Source: Nipponacmea schrenckii (lineage: Eukaryota; Mollusca; Gastropoda; Lottiidae). Taken from it: a DNA stretch of 64,000 bases. Each line of letters starts with the position of its first letter. Position 1 is the first letter of the stretch. The DNA lies in the NCBI GenBank assembly GCA_030562195.1, contig CM060202.1, forward strand, positions 15,438,001 through 15,502,000. Direction: 5' to 3'. The notes below the pieces were generated by a model. That model searched no databases and was not told the origin of the DNA. It was given only the letters and a program-made list of their open reading frames with translations. The position numbers and the translations under genes are program-made. Of this stretch, positions 1 through 11,233 are shown in pieces.

Positions 1-752
1 TATACTGTATGAAAAGAATTTTCATATCCTATTGTCATCCTATAAAAGAAACCTACACCATCCAGTTGATACTGATAAACAGATAGTGTATGAAGCTGTG
101 AGTTGACTGTCTGTGTAGTTCAACCCTTTAATTGGTCATGTGATGATTAATGTGAAATATCAACTTATGTTGAGGCAAATATATAAGAGCAAAAAATATT
201 TACCAAGAGGTGGCGTGGTTAAAAAAAAAATCTTTTGACCTGTTCAGGGTGATTAAAATGTTACTGAAATGGCCAGGCATGACTGAAAGTGTTGTAAAGA
301 TTGTATAATTACTATTTAGTATGTTATACTGTAAGAAAAAATTCCTGGCTCAGTGACGCAGGTTTTACTACGTCAACTCTTTCATGGAGTATGGTAGACA
401 TCTTTATTTTAAATCAGAAAATAGGTCAAAAAGTATCACACTGGATGCAAGGGAACGAACTACGCTGGAGATTTGTTTATCCATTTGCTTTTATTCCAAA
501 ATCCTGCATTCTTTTACATGGAATGGAATATGTACTAAGTAAAATAACCTGTTAATCCACATCTGTGATTCTCATACAATTATTAATTTCTCTAGTAATT
601 GGTACCGGTACTCAGTATTTAGTCAATGTCATTTTATTGGGAACAGGCTCTGGAGAAGAAGAATGGTTGAATAGGATTTTCAATTCATATTTAATAAATG
701 AGATAATATTTGGCTTATTATTAATTACTCTCTTTTTAATCATCAGTCATAG
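1..752. other. Upstream intron of beta-thymosin gene
   Basis: No exon was recognised here. The first clear exon starts at 753 after an AG and needs one base from an earlier exon, so this stretch is most simply an intron and the 5' end of the gene lies outside the window. The short open frames at 301-555 and 565-756 resemble no family and do not begin or end at convincing splice sites. Confidence 0.5.
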
Positions 753-3700
753 CTAAAGAAAAGACAGAGACTGAGCTCCGAGAAAGAATTGGATCTTTTA
801 ATAAAAATGAATTAAGTCATGCTGAAACTGTAGAGAAAACTGTTTTACCCAAAGCAGAAGGTGAGTTGACATCCCCAATCTTTATACTATTCAAATCCAG
901 ATATCTTGATATAAGAGTCTAAAATATATAATAAATAAGTCAGATTATATACATGTACATATGTAGGTTAAAAATTGACATAATTCAGAAAATATACATG
1001 TAAGTTTAAATATCTAGATAATTCAGATTATATAGATGTAGGTTATAATATCTAGTCAATTCAGATTTTATACATGTAGGTTAAAATATCGAGACAATTC
1101 AGATTTTATACATGTAGGATAGATTTTCTAAATAGTTCAGATTATGTACATGTAAGATAGATTATCTAGATAATTCAGATCATGTACATGTAGCATAGAT
1201 TATCTAGATAATTCAGATTATGTACATGTAAGATAGATTATATAGATAATTCAGATCATATACATGTAGGATAAATTATCTAGACAATTCAGATTATATA
1301 CATGTAGGATAAAAAAATATAGATAATTCAGATTATATACGTGTAGGGTAAAATATCTAGTCAATTCAGATTATATACATGTAGGGTAAAATATCGAGAC
1401 AATTCAGATTATATACATGTAGGGTAAAATATCTAAATAATTCAGATCATATACATGTAGGGTAAAATATCTAAATAATTCAGATCATATACATGTAGGG
1501 TAAAATATCTAGAATCAATTCAGATTATATACATGTAGGGTAAAATATCTAAAGAATTCAGATTATATACATGTAGGGTAAAATATCTAGTCAATTCCAA
1601 TGTTAAACGTGTGTAATTATATAGATAATTAAGGGCCATTGACAGGTCAATTGTATGAAGTTTTTCCTGTATGTATTATCTTAACATTTCCTCTTTACTC
1701 TTGATTTATCATAGTTCATTGTGTAGATAAAAGAACTGGTTTCAGGAAATATGCTTGTTGTAGATAGTCACTTGATAGAAAACATTAGATAATTTTGGGT
1801 GGACATGTTCCTTAGATGTTGAATTTACAAATATATGTAGATTAAATGAAGCACACATGAACCAAATAAATGGAAACTTAAAAATGTCTGACAAAGTTGA
1901 CAAGATAAAGGTGTTCTTACAGGATTGGGTTGTTATTTCTTTTCAAGTAATACTACATCAATAACATTTAAATATGTTTTTTTTGTTAATTATAAAGCTT
2001 TACTTTGCATAGAACTATAATTTATAATGTTATACAACTGAAAAACCATGAATTTGATTCTTGTAGATGTGAAGCAAGAAAAAACGCATCAAGAGTTTTT
2101 AGCTGGAGTAACTAATTTTGATCTTGATCAGTTATCTCAGACTGAAACTAAAGAACGTACTATTTTACCTGATACAAGCAGTAAGTTATTCTACTTTTAT
2201 TATACCTCATTATTATTATTAATATTCATTGTCATGATAATGATAAGTTGTATTTTATGTTACCTCTGGTTTATATAGTAAGTCTGAGTTATTAAAGTAC
2301 GAAAGCTGTATCATGATAAAATGGTATGTGAAGCCATGCCAAATAAACATCAATAATGACGTGAATACATGTTAGTCTGAGACTTACAAACTTTTAGGGT
2401 CGTAATGCCACGTGCCATTTGTTCTACTTTCTGATATGTTTTATATATAGGAAGGGACAAACACGTGTCATATTTAAATTTAGTATCAGTGTTCTGATAG
2501 CTTTGAAAGTGCTTACTGCTTCAGAAAATTTGATTGAATCTGTCTCAAATAAATGTGTTCTTACAGTGTTCTTATATAAGGCATTGTCTTGAAATATCAT
2601 ATCTATTTAGATTTACATTGAGTGTCCTTGTTTTGATTTCATCTTTATAATAAATTTCAATTAACTGAAAGAAAGAATGAAAGTTTTTGAAATGATCAAA
2701 ATCAATTTATTTTGGCTTATTTTAAACAGTGTTAGCTGAAGCCAAACAGGAATATATACATCGTGGCAATATCCAATCTTTTAAAAGAAGCAGTTTAAAA
2801 CGCACAACTTCTATAGAAAAAAATACATTACCAACATCTGACAGTAGGTCCCATAGCGTTTGAAATCTGTTAAATCTGTCATGACTTGTTTCTTTGACTA
2901 TTGGAATCGATTCCAACTTTGCACACTTAACCCTACTCCTTTGTGTAATTTATATATTTCCCCCTTCTTGCTCTATTGGGTTGTCATTTTATTGTTCATA
3001 TATAGAAAGATATATGTATATTGAGAGTTGTAATGAAAAGCATCCATAGCCATCATCATTTGCTCATATTCATGCGTAGAACCATGCATGAGAAGTCTTC
3101 ATCTAAACACCGTGTTAAATACCACAGCACAGCACCACCACTGCACAATGCCTAACCTAAGCAATTGTTTGACACACTTGACTGAATATGTTTATGTTCT
3201 GCTTGAAACTACATCTTTTTAATTCTAAAATAGTAAAGTTTAGCTACAGGAAACTGTCAACCAGTAAGATATAGGTTAAATATTAGTGGGTTGAAAGAGT
3301 GCTCTGTACAGGACATGAATTCTGATGTGTTTGACCTATTGAATGTGACATATAGAGAATCTTAAACATGTACTATGTCATATGAAATGTTGCCTGATTT
3401 TTATACACCCACATGGAAATGTGGATGTATAATGCCATTGCACCTCTGAGTCACCAACATGTGGTTTGTTTACACTTTATGAAACCAGGATCAGTACTGT
3501 TGTTAGATAAATAATGATATTTACACAATGCTCTTGTGTTGACCCTCTGTGCTAAGTCCAGATAATGGAATACATTTATTGGTATTCACATTCAAGAGAG
3601 CATTTTGGCCTTTATGGTGTAAGGGAGGTAATTCGTTATGTTAGAGTTATCTCCCTTCATTATGTTACCCTTTTCTTTCAGCTATTAATCAAGAAAAACA

Positions 3701-4486
3701 GGACATTGAAATGAGAAAGTCTATTGAAGGTTATCATAAAGATAATTTGAAGAAAACTGACTGTGTAGAGAAAATTCACCTTCCCTCCAAAGACGGTAAG
3801 TTTAATAAATAAATGATAGACAGTACTAAAACACGTTATATACTTTGGGGAAACATTTTGTGTCTGATTCATTCCACCTATTGTTACTGCCCCTACATCT
3901 TAGGTCAGTTGTTTTATTGTTCTAGAGACCCGACATCACCACTGATAAAACACAGTAAATAGTGGTCTTATGAGTAACCTAGTTTGAATAAATATTGCAC
4001 ATATTGTAATAAGTTAATGGAAGTAAATGAAATGTTCTGGATCATTTCATCCAAAACAATCGCATCTTTCTTACTTCATAGAAATAACAGACTCGAAACT
4101 AATTGGGGGCCATGAATTACAATGCCAAACTCAATAGGTCAAATGATGTAAAGGGTCATGTCCAGTATAAAAAAGGCGTTCTCGGTGAGGTCAAGCCTTT
4201 AAGATGTTTCCTGATTATTGTTGTTCCCAGATTCTGGTAACTTGCTCAGAAGTGTCCTCATATGGGATTAATTGAGTAAAGGGTTATATTGTCAGTTCAT
4301 TAGTTATTTTTTCTTATATGCCTGTAAGAGGAAACTTACAGAATTCACATTTTTCTGGAATGATATATATATATAATATAAAATGAACCAGGACTTCAAA
4401 TTTGAATTTTTGGTTTATTAATTGGTTATTAATTTATTTTTTTTGTAGAAATTGACCAAGAAAAGAGACTGAGCAGTGGTGTTTAA
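753..4486 (+). CDS. Multi-repeat beta-thymosin (actin-binding), 5' partial
   Basis: Five + strand exons: 753-860, 2067-2180, 2730-2843, 3682-3795 and 4449-4486 (stop TAA 4484-4486). Each of the first four encodes one beta-thymosin/WH2 repeat of 36-38 residues: a hydrophobic-F/Y-start helix, then an LKKTET-like motif, then EK and LP. The motifs read LSHAETVEK, LSQTETKER, LKRTTSIEK and LKKTDCVEK. The last exon gives the short tail EIDQEKRLSSGV, as in thymosin beta-4 tails. All junctions are phase 1, and three exons are exactly 114 nt, so the repeats arose by exon duplication. Beta-thymosins bind G-actin; multi-repeat forms (ciboulot, tetrathymosin) can also promote filament growth. The third repeat has TTS in place of TET, so its actin affinity may differ. 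The family is clear; the number of upstream repeats is unknown. Confidence 0.88.
945..1605. repeat. Minisatellite, ~38 bp unit, ~17 copies (intronic)
   Basis: Head-to-tail copies of a unit containing ATTCAGATTATATACATGTA followed by a variable GGGTAAAATATCTAG part. It lies in the intron between the first two thymosin exons in the window. Copies differ by point changes and 1-3 bp indels. Later copies (1370-1590) are the most uniform, which suggests recent expansion at that side. Confidence 0.9.
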
Positions 4487-6696
4487 GAATCCATTAATTT
4501 GTGACATAATTTTGTGAATTTTAAACTATCAATGTTATTGTATATATTATCAATGTGTAGATTTAGTTATTTTGTATTATATTCCATATATATTCCATTA
4601 TAACCTGCTATTGCTTATTTCTCTTCTATTATTTTCTTTTTCTTTGACTTAATCGGGATATTTATCTTAATATTTGCACTATCAGATGATGGTGTTTATT
4701 TCATTATCAAATTAATTATCAGAATGCAAAGTTCCAATAAGATATCAAAAACATTTTGACTATTGTCACATCCTAAGCATTATTGATTTGGGTTAATATG
4801 GATTTATATCATAATTGATATTCACTGTGTTACATTAGTAATGACAGTTTAAATTTGGTTGGTATATTTAGGCTCATGACATTTCAGAACCCTGTGGTCT
4901 GAATTTATTACCAAAGTGGAAAAATTACCTTATTAACAAATAATTAAATAAATGAATCCCTTTAAGGACAGTTGAAGATATATAACTGCAATTTTTCTCT
5001 TAGAAGGTAAACTAAATTCTTTTTGGGTACTTAACAGTTGTAATTCTCAGTCTTATGAGAAATGGGTCTTGACATTCCCTTTACATGGCTCAATACCTTA
5101 TTAAGCAGGTCACAAGTCTTCCATATTATTGGTATTATTGATGTATTGGTACTTAGATTTTGTTAAATAAATAGAAAAGTTTTATCAGTTTTTGTGTACT
5201 TTGCTCACTAAGAAATAGGTTTAAAGTTTCACTGTGGAATAGATTTTGCATATTTTCTCTTAAATTTCTGAAATTATAGTCTTAATTTATCATTTGTTGA
5301 AACATTTCATATTATTTTATGTTGGCATTAGGTTTTTGAACCACTCACAGATTAATAATAACCTGTAGTATATGGAAGTTTAAAAAAATATTTTGATTTG
5401 GAGAAAATAATAGTGCTTGTTAGTTGTTAGTTTAAATCTTTGTTGTAACTTTTGATAAAGCTAGTCTAGCTTGCCAGCTTCTTGTTATTTCTTTACTTAT
5501 TTTTTACTTGTTATGACTTTTTTTTAAGTTAAAATCATTTTTCTTTCATATACTCTATGTATTCAATATAACAAAACATTTTAAGGTTATTCATATGACT
5601 ACAAATATAACATTAAATTGATTTGTTATATCTAAATAAACCATTTTTTACTAGAAGATCCCTGATTCTGATATTTTATAGGTATAAAGCTAGTCCTGTA
5701 ATTATAACCTTATAATTATTCAAAAGTTCATTTCATTCCAAATATACACAAATTGCTCAGAATTTGTTTCCTCTATTTGAACTCAATTAGATATACCATA
5801 TGATAAACAATCAATAATTTACTGTTTAAAAGGGTTTGCATATTGAACTGAACTAACCTTAGTGCCTAAATTTGCAACACAACAAAACTTCTATGCAATT
5901 TTGTTCCCTTTAAAGGCTATCACATATTTTGGTTAATACAATTTTTTTTAAGTTAAGCAGGATTTTCAACATTTACATTAGACATTTCATTTATAACTAT
6001 AAGTGGAATTTGTAATCAATAACTTGATGATCATCAGTATTAATTAAGTTCTTTCTTATTATGCTTTTAATTAGAGCTTGATTATAATAATTTGCATTAT
6101 TCAGATATTTAGCAATTATAGTAGATTTTTTTTACATAACAATAAAATTGAGTTATGTATCATTGACTTATCATTAGGCCAGTATTCTAAATGGATATAT
6201 ATGTACAGATTTCTCATATTAGTATTATTTCTGGCTTGTACTGCTTTAAAATTACAAGGAAGAACATAATGATCTGTATATATATTATTATTTGATACTA
6301 TCGCCTATAAATTTGGGCAGTGATCCTTGCTGCTAACCTAAAGGTCCAGGGTTCAATTTAAATATCCAGGGTTCAATCGAACTGTATAGATGTTTGATTT
6401 ATTTTGCAAATTTTGATTGACCATCATAACTTTAAAAAACAAGCGTATTAAAAACTTAGTCATTTTATCACATTAATACAAAACTGAAAGATTGGATTCT
6501 AAATGTATAAATCAAATAAATTACAGCAGTAGCAATGATTATAAAATAAATCGCAAAAACACATTTTCACTTCTTAATATCACTAAAATGTTACTGAACA
6601 TGACATTCCATGATAAGAATGTTGGCAGTTCTCACATCCAATAAGTAGTATTCTGTTGAAGAGGAAGATGTTGCTTACACAGAAAGATCCCAGTGT
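4487..6696. other. 3' UTR / intergenic between convergent genes, with SINE head fragment
   Basis: No coding signal was seen between the thymosin stop and the stop of the minus-strand gene at 6697. Sequence at about 6329-6362 (TTGCTGCTAACC then AAAGGTCCAGGGTTCAAT) matches the tRNA-like head of the SINE at 40514, so it is a decayed SINE fragment. The B-box-like part is repeated once more immediately downstream, at about 6366-6378. The remainder is AT-rich unique sequence. Confidence 0.6.
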
Positions 6697-9443
6697 TTAT
6701 TTGGTGCAAACACACCCTTTTACTAGAATATTCCCTTGTTCATAGTCATATAAAACCGGCCAGATGTAATAGTCAACTTGTTTAGCACTATTCTTATCAC
6801 AGGCCCACCATAACTTGTGTTTTACTTCATCATAATGGGGATCGTCTGCAATTAGAGTCATTTGTGGTTGCTGCAAAATCATTTGCCACGTAACCCGCGA
6901 TGCTTCACTTATGTATCGATTTACAGCTTTATTGCTGAATAAAACACGTTGATCTCTTGGAAGACTCTGTTTTATATTCTGAAATAAGATTAACAGACGT
7001 TTGTAGTTTGATTTTGTTATACAAGTTTGGCTTTCATCGGCTTCTTGTTATGGACTGAATGAACTAACTCTGAAACTGCAACAAATAAGCTATATGAATT
7101 TTACAGTAGACCTTGTTTTATTTCTGGGTTTAAAATCCAATCTAAATTTCATGAGTACTCACCTCCACAAAATCCAAAGGGTCCAAATCATCACAGATCT
7201 GCCTCAGACTTACTCTTAGAGAATCAGCCAGTTCGTCTGGAAGAGCAGTAATATCACCATTTGATATATTCTCACAAATTGATTTCTGAAAGTAAAAAAA
7301 GGAGGAATTATGGTTGTGTCAAAATGTTCGTAATATATTATGATTTTGCAATACAAGATAAAGTGTACATTTTGTTAAAATAATTCTTCAAAAAACTGCC
7401 AAGCTTCGATATCGTATGATTTTTTCTCAGTTATATCGAAATGTATGTTTGCTGAAAGGATTCCAACTCGGGCTTTATGTATAATGGATAGTAACTCTCT
7501 TTTAAATCAATAAAACGAAAAGACCGATAAAATTTCACTTTGCTTAACTAAAAATCACATACGGCTAAAGACGGTCTTCTAATTAATTCTGATATAACTG
7601 TTTCTAAATAGTTGTATATATCTTGAGAAGCATGGTACGATCTCTGAAATTAAATAAAAAACCTACTTTCATTGAGATCTCCTCATCAACAGATATAAGA
7701 CAGCAGATCTCCGATTGCCGCGGAGGCTGAATTCAGAACAGACATGCATGAATGAATGAAACTGACTCTACCCATTGCTTCGAAGTTGAATTAGCTAGAA
7801 AGTATACTAGTATACAATTTAATATACACTTGAATAATTTCGGAAGATAAGACTTTTGGCATAAAATACCATACCATAATAATATCACATAGGAATTTGG
7901 TTATAGCTTCTTCATCCATACTGGTAGTATCTTCTAAGTTCTCTTTAGCATCCATCCATTCTTGACTTTCTAATATATCATATCTCACAGCTATATTAGT
8001 TGGTCGACATCGTTCACTGATGTTTTCTGTGTAACGATTATCAGTTCTGGGTATTGGTTTTACAGTACTCGTTAACCTGCAAATACATATTTAGAAATTA
8101 TTTACCTCTATTGAATGTTTGATACTTTAAATATGGCGATTTCCACTGGTTGGAAAATACAGCTGTCATCAGTTGTTAGTGTTGATCTTGGATCTTGGAT
8201 CTTGGAGCGTTTGAAATCGATGACCATTAAGTTCATCGCAGTTGAATGTAGTCAGATCCGATGAGGTAGCCATTAGATAGTATATAATTGAACAAGTTTC
8301 ACTTACTTTTGCTTCAGTGTATCGTTTTCTTTTTTCGTATTAGTTAATGTGACCTCCAAACTCTTATAATCCTGACGAACTCTTTCCACTGATTTCTGAG
8401 CTGTATCAAATCCTATTTTATGGCGTTTGTATTCATCTTGAACAGTGGCATTGATGTGTTGCAAATCCTTTACCTCTCTCTGAAGCTTTTCTACTTGAGC
8501 TGGAAAATGAAAGACAAAGGGAATTATGGTAAAACCTAAAATAATTATATTTAGACCTACAAAGTAGGAGAGTTTGCTATTTTCTTGTTTTATGTTTGGA
8601 TTTCTAATTGTCGGGCTGAATTTTGCAGATTTCCGACTTACCGAATTACAATGGAATCAGAAATGCAAACAGTCATAGAACTTGAATTTTCTTGCTTTCT
8701 TAATCTGCCGGAAACTTTAAATCAAAAAAATCGAGACCATCACACACGACTTCCTCTTAACAAACAGGTGACCTAATAGGCTAATCTGTTATTTATTTAA
8801 TCCTATAATAATGCTGTAAAAGTTTAATCGGTCAACAGTCATTGAAAATGTTGTTTCATTTTCACAAGTAGGCCTACCATAACGAACGAAGTGTTGGGCC
8901 TCAAATAGAATTGTTGATGATGTTAGCATGCTGGTCATTGAGAATTATTCAATTATCACTAATAAAGTAGGCCTTACTGCTATGAATATATGCGATGCAG
9001 TGGAATGAAGAACTTAAGGATTCTAAATCTTGCTGTGTAGTTTTGTACACACCTTTCAATGAATCGTTTTCAGATTTGGTTTTATGTAAATCGTTAATAA
9101 TAACATCTCCAGGACCTTGAACCTTTCCAGGTGATGACCGCTCATCTGTTGATCTTCCACGAGATCTTCTCAAGTCTTCATTTTCTCGTTTAAGTTCGTC
9201 TAATTTAACCCATAACTGCCCCATACCACCAGTACCACCTGTACGAGATGGTCGAGGTGGAACAGCGGGCTTCTTAGTGCTGGATTTTGAAGCTTCAACT
9301 AAGAGCCCGTCAATCAATGCTTTGGCTTTTTCTAAAAGATGTTTACTTTGTTGGTCTCTTTTCTTTAAAAGGAAAACATTTTCTAAACTTGAGCTGAAGT
9401 TTTTGGCTTCTGTGACAAGATCTTTGGATGCGTTGGATGACAT
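6697..9443 (-). CDS. Coiled-coil protein with MIEAP/SPATA18-type C-terminal domain
   Basis: Minus-strand exons: 9053-9443 (ATG 9441-9443), 8307-8499, 7830-8076, 7163-7285, 6697-6978 (stop 6697-6699). Phases agree and give about 411 residues. The third exon could instead end at 7875, where GTATGG is a stronger donor; both options keep the frame. Residues ~57-67 hold a proline-rich PAVPPRPSR stretch that fits an SH3 ligand. Residues ~75-195 are Lys/Glu/Gln-rich coiled coil. The C-terminal ~190 residues end in a tryptophan-rich part with YISEASRVTWQM, KLWWACD and YIWPVLYDYEQGNILVKG, the pattern I associate with the mitochondria-eating protein (SPATA18/MIEAP) C-terminal domain. In vertebrates that protein acts in removal of oxidised mitochondrial proteins; this gene's role is inferred. 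Human SPATA18 is longer (538 aa). An upstream acceptor near 9478 suggests a separate 5' UTR exon. Confidence 0.75.
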
Positions 9444-9639
9444 ATTGATTTTATTCTGGGATCCGCAAACGACACAGGCTGAAATTAGAAGAAAATTATT
9501 ATTCTCATTCAAATCGACACTCAACACCTATTGCAAGACATGCTTCTTGGTATTTTCCAATGACTAAATTATGGCTACATCGGTGCGAAGCCTGTATCAT
9601 CTAGGGTTCGGTTTATTCCGACTTCGCCCCTTCCCCCCA

Positions 9640-9945
9640 AACAGTTTCTTCAGTTCGCCCCTTGCCGTTTCGCCCCTTCCGACTTCGCCCCTTGCCATTT
9701 CGCCCCTTTCCCATTTCGCTCCTTCCTATTTTGCCCCTTCCTATTCTGCCCCTTCCGAATTTGTCACTTTTCTGTTTTGCCCCTTTCCCATTTCACCCCT
9801 TTCCGAATTCGCCCCTTTCCCATTTCGTCCCTCATTCCCATATGATATCGCCCCTAACCATTTCACCCCTTCCCATTTCGACCTTTCTCATTTCGTCCTT
9901 TCTCATTTCGTACCTTTCTCATTTCGCCCCTGCTTAATACCAATT
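9640..9945. repeat. C-rich / G-rich short tandem repeat (TTTCGCCCCTTCCCA-like)
   Basis: Degenerate tandem copies of a ~14-15 bp unit of the type CCATTTCGCCCCTT. The plus strand has runs of four or more C every 10-15 bases, so the minus strand has regularly spaced G4 runs. It lies just upstream of the minus-strand ATG at 9443, probably in a 5' UTR intron. The open frames on the plus strand (9571-9954 and 9662-9937, rich in S/P/F) are a by-product of the repeat. Confidence 0.85.
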
Positions 9946-11233
9946 GCATTATGACAAAAGGATTATACACAAATTAGTTGAACTTTCCGTTTTTATTAAC
10001 CCTTTAAAAAAAAATTCAGGATACATTGAAATAAAGAGCCTACTTGATAAATATAGACATATAATCTACACCGGGTATTATATATAATTTACAGTGCATT
10101 CAGTTTTTTTTAATGACAGTTTTCTTAAGCATACTGTTGGAACAAGACTTATAGTTTCTAGATAAATTTCAATTTGCCAAGTGAGTCACATAGCATTAAT
10201 ATACCGGTATCTTTTAAAACATTTTCATCAGCGAATAAGAAGCGAAAATGTAATAAATTATTTCTGTTTTATGTTGATTCCAATTGTATTATATAATGAC
10301 TCATGACGTATGTGATAAAATGTCATTTAGCTACATTTTCTGAGTCATCAGCATCGGAAGTATTGATTTTATGCAAATTCAGCCAGCAAAATCAATTTAC
10401 CTCCAAGAAATATGTCTAGAAATCTGAAGAATCATTGTATGAAAGAAGACATGAACCGTATAAATTTTCTTACAATTCATCTTTACTCCTACTTTAGTAC
10501 GTATATCTATTCAATAAGATAGCAAAAAGTCAAACAATAAACTGCAGATAGATATAATTTACCTCCGAGTGTACACCCTGAAACACGATATTACACACTT
10601 ACTTATACAGTGAACAATAGAAGTGGTCATTTGATACAGCTAACATATCTCTATTAACATGTAAAAAAAAGATTCATTTTAGATAATTCAACCGGTTATA
10701 CTGGAGGTTTTTTTATAATTACTTGTCTAACCTAGATAATATAAAGACGGTCGGGAACTTATATTTCAGCTCGAAATAAGTGGAAATTCCCGATTAGACA
10801 ATATGAAGTGAAAATTCAGAAAGGAAATAACATAAGTTATATATAAATATAATTCTTACCGTATATCAGATGATGTTGTACCAGTGACAAAGAATACTTA
10901 GAATTCAGAGTTCTCCGTAAAATCGATTCTCTTTATTATAATAACTCACGCGTAGACTATATTCTGCGACATCGTCGTATGAACTACGTCGTGTTGAAGA
11001 GACGATGTATGCCAGATACATTGTTTTATTTAAAGGCTGGCAATGGATTAATAAATGCAAAATTGATTCTTAAGTGATAACAATGAAGAAGTCACGTGAT
11101 AAACTGCAGATTGTCGAAGTACTAACGCCCAATTGTGAGTGACTGTTTTAATGCGGAGCAGGCAATTATTGATCGCTTTACAGGAATCCATAATAAATGT
11201 GATCTAGAGTCATTTCTAAACACACTGAAGATC
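9946..11233. promoter_or_regulatory. Divergent promoter region between MIEAP-like and HSPA12-like genes
   Basis: About 1.3 kb with no coding signal between two genes transcribed away from each other. On the minus strand CTGATATAC followed by GGTAAGAAT near 10859 looks like the end of a non-coding first exon of the MIEAP-like gene. The plus strand near 10960-11230 would hold the HSPA12 5' UTR. Promoter activity is inferred from the geometry; no TATA box was assigned. Confidence 0.45.
11091..11100 (+). promoter_or_regulatory. E-box GTCACGTGAT upstream of HSPA12-like ATG
   Basis: A palindromic CACGTG core with GT and AT flanks, 134 bp before the ATG at 11234. This is the class of site bound by bHLH-zip factors such as USF and MITF/TFEB. 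A single hexamer can occur by chance, so the regulatory reading is tentative. Confidence 0.3.

Noticed and set aside
9571..9954. Plus-strand Ser/Pro/Phe-rich open frame
   Set aside because: Translation of the C-rich short tandem repeat upstream of the MIEAP-like gene; overlapping frames are also open.
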